Below, piece by piece: positions 59,928-64,000 of a DNA stretch of 64,000 nucleotides; within the stretch, counting starts at the first letter, position 1, and every line of letters starts with the position of its first letter. The notes under the pieces were generated by a model. The model was not told the origin of the DNA. It saw nothing but the letters and a program-made list of their open reading frames with translations, and searched no databases. The stretch is from Streptomyces sp. 6-11-2. Its GTDB lineage: Bacteria > Actinomycetota > Actinomycetes > Streptomycetales > Streptomycetaceae. Location: NCBI RefSeq assembly GCF_006540305.1, contig NZ_BJOR01000002.1, positions 434,001-498,000 on the forward strand, given 5' to 3'. The position numbers and the translations under genes were made by a program.

Positions 59928-61397
59928 GAGTGTCATGAATCAGGTGTGATCTTCCCCGAAGGAGTCACCTGATGAGTACGACGACGGATCACCGGATCGA
60001 GACCCTGGGCAGCGTGTCGCTTGCCGTGGCCGACGGCAGTGTCCAGGGTGCCGACGTGAAGTCGATGCCGGTGTCGCCGAACGGTCTGTCCAGCGAACTG
60101 CTGGAGGAGCTGGCCGCGCTCGCGGCCGAGAAGGTCCGCGGGGAGGGGCTGAGACTGATGGGCGAGGGCGGGCTGCTGCCCGAACTGGCCCAGCATCTGA
60201 TGCAGGCCGCCCTGGAGGCCGAGATGGACGAGCACCTGGCCGCCGAGGCCGGCCGGGTCGGCGGGCGCGGATCTCGCTCGGGCGGCAACATGCGCAACGG
60301 CTACCGGGCCAAGAAGGTGATGACGGAGGTCGGCGCCGTGACGGTGCAGGTCCCCAGGGACCGGCTGGGTACCTTCCGGCCCCGGATGCTGCCCGTGTAC
60401 GCCCGCCGCACCGGCGCGCTGGACGACCTGGTGATCTCGCTGACCGCGAAAGGCCTGACCTCGGGCGAGATTGTCTCCCACCTCGCCCAGACGTACGGAA
60501 TGACGACCACGAAGGAGACCATCTCCACGATCACCGACAAGGCCCTGGAATCGATGGCGGAATGGCGCACCCGCCCCCTCGATCCGGTCTACCCGGTCGT
60601 CTTCATCGACGCCGTGCACGTCAAGATCAGGGACGGTCACGTCGCCAACCGGCCCATCTACGTGGCCATCGCGGTCACCACCGACGGCTACCGCGAGATC
60701 CTCGGCCTATGGGCCGGGAACGGAGGGGAAGGCGCCAAGTACTGGCAGACCGTCCTGACCGAAATCAAGAACAGAGGCGTCCGGGACGTGCTCATGCTGG
60801 TCTGCGACGGACTGAGCGCCCTGCCCGACGCGGTGAACACCGTCTGGCCCCAGACCGTCGTGCAGACCTGCGTGGTCCACCTCATCCGCGCCAGCCTGCG
60901 CTATGCCTCCCGCCGCGACTGGGCCGACGTCGCCCGCGACCTCAAGCCCGTCTACACCGCCGTCAACGAGGAAGAGGCCCGTGCACGGCTGGCCGACTTC
61001 GACGCCACCTGGGGCAAGCGCTACCCGTCGATCGCGGGAACCTGGGAACGGGCCTGGAGCGAGTTCGTGCCCTTCCTCGGCCTGCCCGACGCGATCCGGC
61101 AGGTCGTCTACACCACCAACGCGATCGAGTCCCTCAATGCCCGCTACCGGCGGGCGGCCCAGGCCTGCGGGCACTTCCCCAACGAGCAGGCCGCCCTCAA
61201 ACGCCTCTACCTTGCCACCATCGCCCTCGACCCCACCGGCCGCGGCCGCCAGCGCTGGAACAACCGCTGGAAGTCCGCTCTCAACGAGTTCGACGTCCTC
61301 TTCGACGGCCGGCTCACCGCCGGAAGAGTGTAGGCCGAACAGCCCACCGAACAACTCGTAGGCCAAACAGACGAATCACACCTAATTCCTGATAGAC
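59928..61397. mobile_element. IS256-family insertion sequence
   Basis: A 1.47-kb element with imperfect terminal inverted repeats (left 59928-59950, core tcatgaatcaggtgtgat; right 61375-61397, core atcacacctaattcctga; about 17 of 23 positions match). It contains one complete transposase gene. I could not identify a matching 8-bp target duplication at the ends as drawn, so the exact boundaries may be off by a few bases or one end has changed. Confidence 0.8.
59972..61333 (+). CDS. IS256-family transposase
   Basis: A 453-residue DDE transposase (Mutator type). The catalytic region contains VVFIDAVHVKIRDGHVANRP (first Asp), LMLVCDGLSALPDAVNTVWP (second Asp) and YTTNAIESLNARYRR (Glu region, the strongest family motif). 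The N-terminal part has GGNMRNGYRAKKV and VPRDRLGTFRPRMLP. The frame is intact, so the element may be active. GAAGGAG lies just upstream of the ATG. Confidence 0.96.
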   Translation: MSTTTDHRIETLGSVSLAVADGSVQGADVKSMPVSPNGLSSELLEELAALAAEKVRGEGLRLMGEGGLLPELAQHLMQAALEAEMDEHLAAEAGRVGGRGSRSGGNMRNGYRAKKVMTEVGAVTVQVPRDRLGTFRPRMLPVYARRTGALDDLVISLTAKGLTSGEIVSHLAQTYGMTTTKETISTITDKALESMAEWRTRPLDPVYPVVFIDAVHVKIRDGHVANRPIYVAIAVTTDGYREILGLWAGNGGEGAKYWQTVLTEIKNRGVRDVLMLVCDGLSALPDAVNTVWPQTVVQTCVVHLIRASLRYASRRDWADVARDLKPVYTAVNEEEARARLADFDATWGKRYPSIAGTWERAWSEFVPFLGLPDAIRQVVYTTNAIESLNARYRRAAQACGHFPNEQAALKRLYLATIALDPTGRGRQRWNNRWKSALNEFDVLFDGRLTAGRV

Positions 61398-61410
61398 CCC
61401 GGCCGGCGGC

Positions 61411-63054
61411 TCAGAGCTCGGTGAACTGGCGCTGGGAAAGACCGTACTGCTGCGCTATGGGGTTCCACAGGGCGGCAGCCTTCTTCTTGGCGAGGGTTGC
61501 CTGCTCGCTGGCCGCGTTGCCCTGGTCGGGGGTGTTCGCCGCGTGGCCGTTATGGCAGCCATTGGTGCCGGCCGTCTGGTCGGCCCAGGCGGCGTAGTGG
61601 TTGTCGGCGGCGGCGGACGCCTTCCAGGCCGTGGTGAGCTGGGACACCAGGTCGCCGTGGTTGGGTAGTTTGTCGAAGGTGAGCCGGGAGAGCTTGGTGA
61701 CCAGGTCGTCGCGCTGGCTCGCGGCGGTGCGCAGGGCGGTCGCCGAGTCAGCGAGGTTGCTGCACTGCTTGATGGAGGCGACCGCGTCGATCACCGTTGC
61801 GCGGCTGTTGTTGCTCGACTGCAGCAGCGCGTCGAGCGACTTCGCTTGGGCCTGCGCGGTGTCCGTCCCGGACTGGCCGTTGCCCGAGGTGGCGGAGGCG
61901 TCGGCGGCCGGCTGCTGGTCGTTGCCGTTGTCGCCGCCGACGCTGAGCGCGGTGGTCACGACGATGCCGATCAGAGCGAGGCCGGCCACGCCGATGCCGA
62001 GGAGCGCGCCCAGCGACAGGCGCCGGCCTCCGGCGGGGGCCGGATCGGCGTACCCGGCGTCGAAGCCGGCGCTGCCCGGGCGGCCGCCGTCGTCGCTGTA
62101 GCTGGACTTTTGCGGGGGCTGCTGCAGCGTCGGCAGGGCGGTGGTCGGTGCGCTGTCCGTGGAGCCGTCGTACCCGTATCCGACGGCGCCGAGCGCGGCC
62201 GTTGCGGCGACCGGCCGGCCGTCGAGGTACGCCTCGATGTCCGCGCGCATCTCGTCGGCGGACTGGTAGCGGTGGCCAGGGTTCTTGGCCAGCGCCTTCA
62301 GGACGATCGCGTCCACCTCGGGAGGGATCTCAGGGCGGAAGACGCTCGGCGGTTGCGGAGCCTCGCGTACGTGCTGGTAGGCGACGGCGACCGGGGAGTC
62401 GCCGATGAAGGGAGGCCGAACGGTGAAGAGTTCGTAGAGCAGGCAGCCGGTGGAGTACAGGTCGGAGCGGGCGTCAACGGTCTCGCCCTTCGCTTGTTCC
62501 GGCGAGAGGTACTGCGCGGTGCCGATCACCGCGGCCGTCTGCGTCATCGTCATGCCGGAGTCCCCCATCGCGCGCGCGATGCCGAAGTCCATCACCTTCA
62601 CCTGGCCGGTGCGGGTGAGCATCACGTTGGCGGGCTTGATGTCCCGGTGGACGATGCCGTTGCGGTGCGAGTACTCCAGCGCCTGGAGGATGCCGACGGT
62701 CATCTCCATGGCGCGCTCGGGCAGCAGGTTGCGACCGCTGTGCAGCAGATCGCGCAGGGTCGAGCCGTCCACGTATTCCATGACGATGTACGGGATCAAG
62801 ACGCCGTCGACGAAGTCCTCGCCGGTGTCGTGGACCCCGCAGATCGCGGGATGATTGAGCGAGGCGGCTGACTGGGCCTCCCTGCGGAACCGGGCCTGGA
62901 ACGACGGATCGCGGGCGAGGTCCGCCCGCAGCGTCTTCACCGCGACGGAGCGGTCCAGGCGGATGTCATGGGCGAAATGGACCTCGGCCATGCCACCACG
63001 GCCGAGTATCGTGCCCAGCTCGTACCGCCCGCCTTGGCGACGTGGTTCTTCCAT
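61411..63054 (-). CDS. transmembrane Ser/Thr protein kinase
   Basis: A 547-residue PknB-like kinase. The glycine loop is LGRGGMAEVHFAHD, the ATP lysine is in VAVKTLRAD, the catalytic loop is HRDIKPANVML, DFG is in VMDFGIARAM and APE is replaced by LSPEQAK as is common in this group. One membrane helix (LLGIGVAGLALIGIVVTTAL) leads to an extracytoplasmic domain of about 170 residues without PASTA repeats and with a cysteine pair (IKQCSN, TNGCHNG). GGGGGA precedes ATG 63054. The signal sensed is unknown. Confidence 0.94.
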   Translation of the reverse strand: MEEPRRQGGRYELGTILGRGGMAEVHFAHDIRLDRSVAVKTLRADLARDPSFQARFRREAQSAASLNHPAICGVHDTGEDFVDGVLIPYIVMEYVDGSTLRDLLHSGRNLLPERAMEMTVGILQALEYSHRNGIVHRDIKPANVMLTRTGQVKVMDFGIARAMGDSGMTMTQTAAVIGTAQYLSPEQAKGETVDARSDLYSTGCLLYELFTVRPPFIGDSPVAVAYQHVREAPQPPSVFRPEIPPEVDAIVLKALAKNPGHRYQSADEMRADIEAYLDGRPVAATAALGAVGYGYDGSTDSAPTTALPTLQQPPQKSSYSDDGGRPGSAGFDAGYADPAPAGGRRLSLGALLGIGVAGLALIGIVVTTALSVGGDNGNDQQPAADASATSGNGQSGTDTAQAQAKSLDALLQSSNNSRATVIDAVASIKQCSNLADSATALRTAASQRDDLVTKLSRLTFDKLPNHGDLVSQLTTAWKASAAADNHYAAWADQTAGTNGCHNGHAANTPDQGNAASEQATLAKKKAAALWNPIAQQYGLSQRQFTEL

Positions 63055-63297
63055 GGTGAGTCCCCCTGCCTCTCCCCTTTTCGGAGCCTCCCGGAGCCCG
63101 AACCTTCGGCACTGGGTTCGGGGAGGCGATGAAGCCCTCGCCAGCCGCTCGACGTGCGGTGACCGCAATGGCGATTGCGTGATCTTACAGGTCGTTTCAA
63201 AGTGAGATTCACCAGGCTTTGCGCCCAGGAGTTGAGCTGGCCGCGGGAGGCGCTGGCTGTCCGCGAAGGCCCTATGCTCGCGTAGACAACGACCTGA

Positions 63298-64000
63298 TGT
63301 GGCCGGACCCACCACCTCGACCTCGGCAGCAGGTCGGCCGCCGACATCCTCACCGCCGTCTTCCACACCATCCCCGACGGCGTAGAGCGGATCTACATCA
63401 CGGCCGGCGACCCCTGGCACCGGGATGCCGACCGCTACCCCTACCTGCGCGACGCGGTCGCCGCCTGGCTGAACGCCCCCACACCGGGCTGGCGCACCGA
63501 CACCGGCCGCGGCCGCGACCGGATGGCCGGACACTTCGTCCACGCCCGCAACCCCGTCGGTCGCTACCAGCGCGAGAACGGCGACAGCCACGTGGAGATC
63601 CGCTCGGTGGGGGAGTGGTTCGACACCGACGGAGACACCCCCGCCACCATCCGCGACGCCTTCGTCCTGCTGTGGCAGGCCCTGCGCCACCACTGGCCCG
63701 ACGCGGTCATCATGGGATCTCCCTCCCAGACCGGCCGTGACCTGTGGACCCGCACCATCCCCACCCGCGGCCAGTACGCCGACGGCTTCCCCGTCCTGTC
63801 GCAGGAGCTGCGCGGCCTGCTGCACGCCACCGCAGGCCAGGGCCGCAACGAACTGATCACTCCGCCCCGTGTACCTGAGCAGCTGCCCCAACTTGTCGAG
63901 TACGACCGCACCTTCGCCTACGCCAAACACACCTGGAAGTCCCCGGTCGGCACCCCCCGCCGCATCACCGCCGCCACGTTCGCCGCCTGGTCGGAGAAGG
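63298..64000 (+). CDS. incomplete gene of unknown function, running off the right edge
   Basis: A frame with strong coding bias and no stop runs from 63298 to the window end, just after a TGA at 63295-63297. It encodes LDLGSRSAADILTAVFHTIP, GVERIYITAGDPWHRDADRY, DAFVLLWQALRHHWPDAVIM and LVEYDRTFAYAKHTW. No start codon lies at the beginning, so the gene is 5'-truncated or frameshifted near 63300. The text resembles large proteins of Streptomyces integrative and linear elements, but I cannot name a family. Confidence 0.55.

Noticed and set aside
59920-61405. Eight-base target duplication flanking the IS256 element
   Set aside because: The bases beside the inverted repeats as drawn do not match each other, so I do not claim a duplication.
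1-64000. CRISPR arrays, rRNA genes or further tRNAs
   Set aside because: No regularly spaced repeat array or rRNA-like segment was noticed, and only one cloverleaf (tRNA-fMet) was convincing.

Overview
This is a high-GC chromosomal segment of a Streptomyces or close relative. The evidence is the third-position GC bias in every convincing reading frame, frequent GTG starts with GGAGG-type ribosome sites, the repertoire of ECF sigma factors, and a cspA and tatC typical of actinomycetes. The many degenerate transposase, relaxase and transporter fragments, with few housekeeping genes, suggest an accessory or arm-like region. A tRNA-fMet gene, cspA, tatA/tatC and uppP form a more conserved island at 10.7-16.1 kb.

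Layout. 0-9.9 kb: a SMI1/KNR4 protein, a DUF1801 protein, an AraC regulator coupled to a tandem-domain glyoxalase-fold protein, a second such protein, a class B asparagine synthetase, a small membrane protein, an ECF sigma/anti-sigma pair and an RsbW-like ATPase. 9.9-16.1 kb: tatA, tatC, tRNA-fMet, cspA, an alpha-helical protein and uppP. 16.4-20.0 kb: a complete P450 system (ferredoxin, ferredoxin reductase, P450) followed by a methyltransferase. 20.2-24.1 kb: an XRE-cupin regulator divergent from an epoxide-hydrolase-like enzyme, then a translationally coupled DGPF (YCII) protein and ECF42-type sigma factor. 24.2-33.6 kb: a six-gene minus-strand operon for uptake and breakdown of a xylose- or glucose-containing oligosaccharide (binding lipoprotein, two permeases, GH31, LacI, GH3), preceded by two LacI-like operators. 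33.7-45.4 kb: mostly decayed mobile and other DNA (hydrolase, WD40, MobF relaxase, IS256, IS110, IS5, IstB and IS1182-like remnants) interleaved with intact genes, including ohrR/ohr, a PIG-L deacetylase and a DinB protein. 45.8-49.3 kb: a DHA2 exporter and a short-chain dehydrogenase, divergent from an HxlR regulator, plus a thioesterase. 49.8-58.7 kb: a biosynthetic cluster. 58.8-61.4 kb: a broken Mu/TniA-type transposase and an apparently intact IS256-family element. 61.4-64 kb: a transmembrane Ser/Thr kinase and an incomplete unrecognised gene running off the right edge.

Two parts look most worth following. First, 34.67-37.30 kb holds a promoter, a 28-residue hydrophobic peptide gene, a PaaK-like adenylate-forming enzyme, and a nine-helix membrane protein with YD, GMGD and PA motifs in helices 6, 7 and 9, the arrangement of presenilin and signal peptide peptidase. 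I infer a peptide-maturation or peptide-signal system and know of no described equivalent. Second, the 49.8-58.7 kb cluster encodes SbnA- and SbnB-like enzymes for L-2,3-diaminopropionate, a carrier protein fused to the membrane-embedded triple condensation module of epsilon-poly-lysine synthetase (Pls), a separate partial-C/A/PCP synthetase, and an Fe(II)/2-oxoglutarate oxygenase. It looks like a split Pls-type synthetase making a diaminopropionate oligomer or polymer. Its two divergent arms appear to be driven by face-to-face promoters that share an inverted control element.
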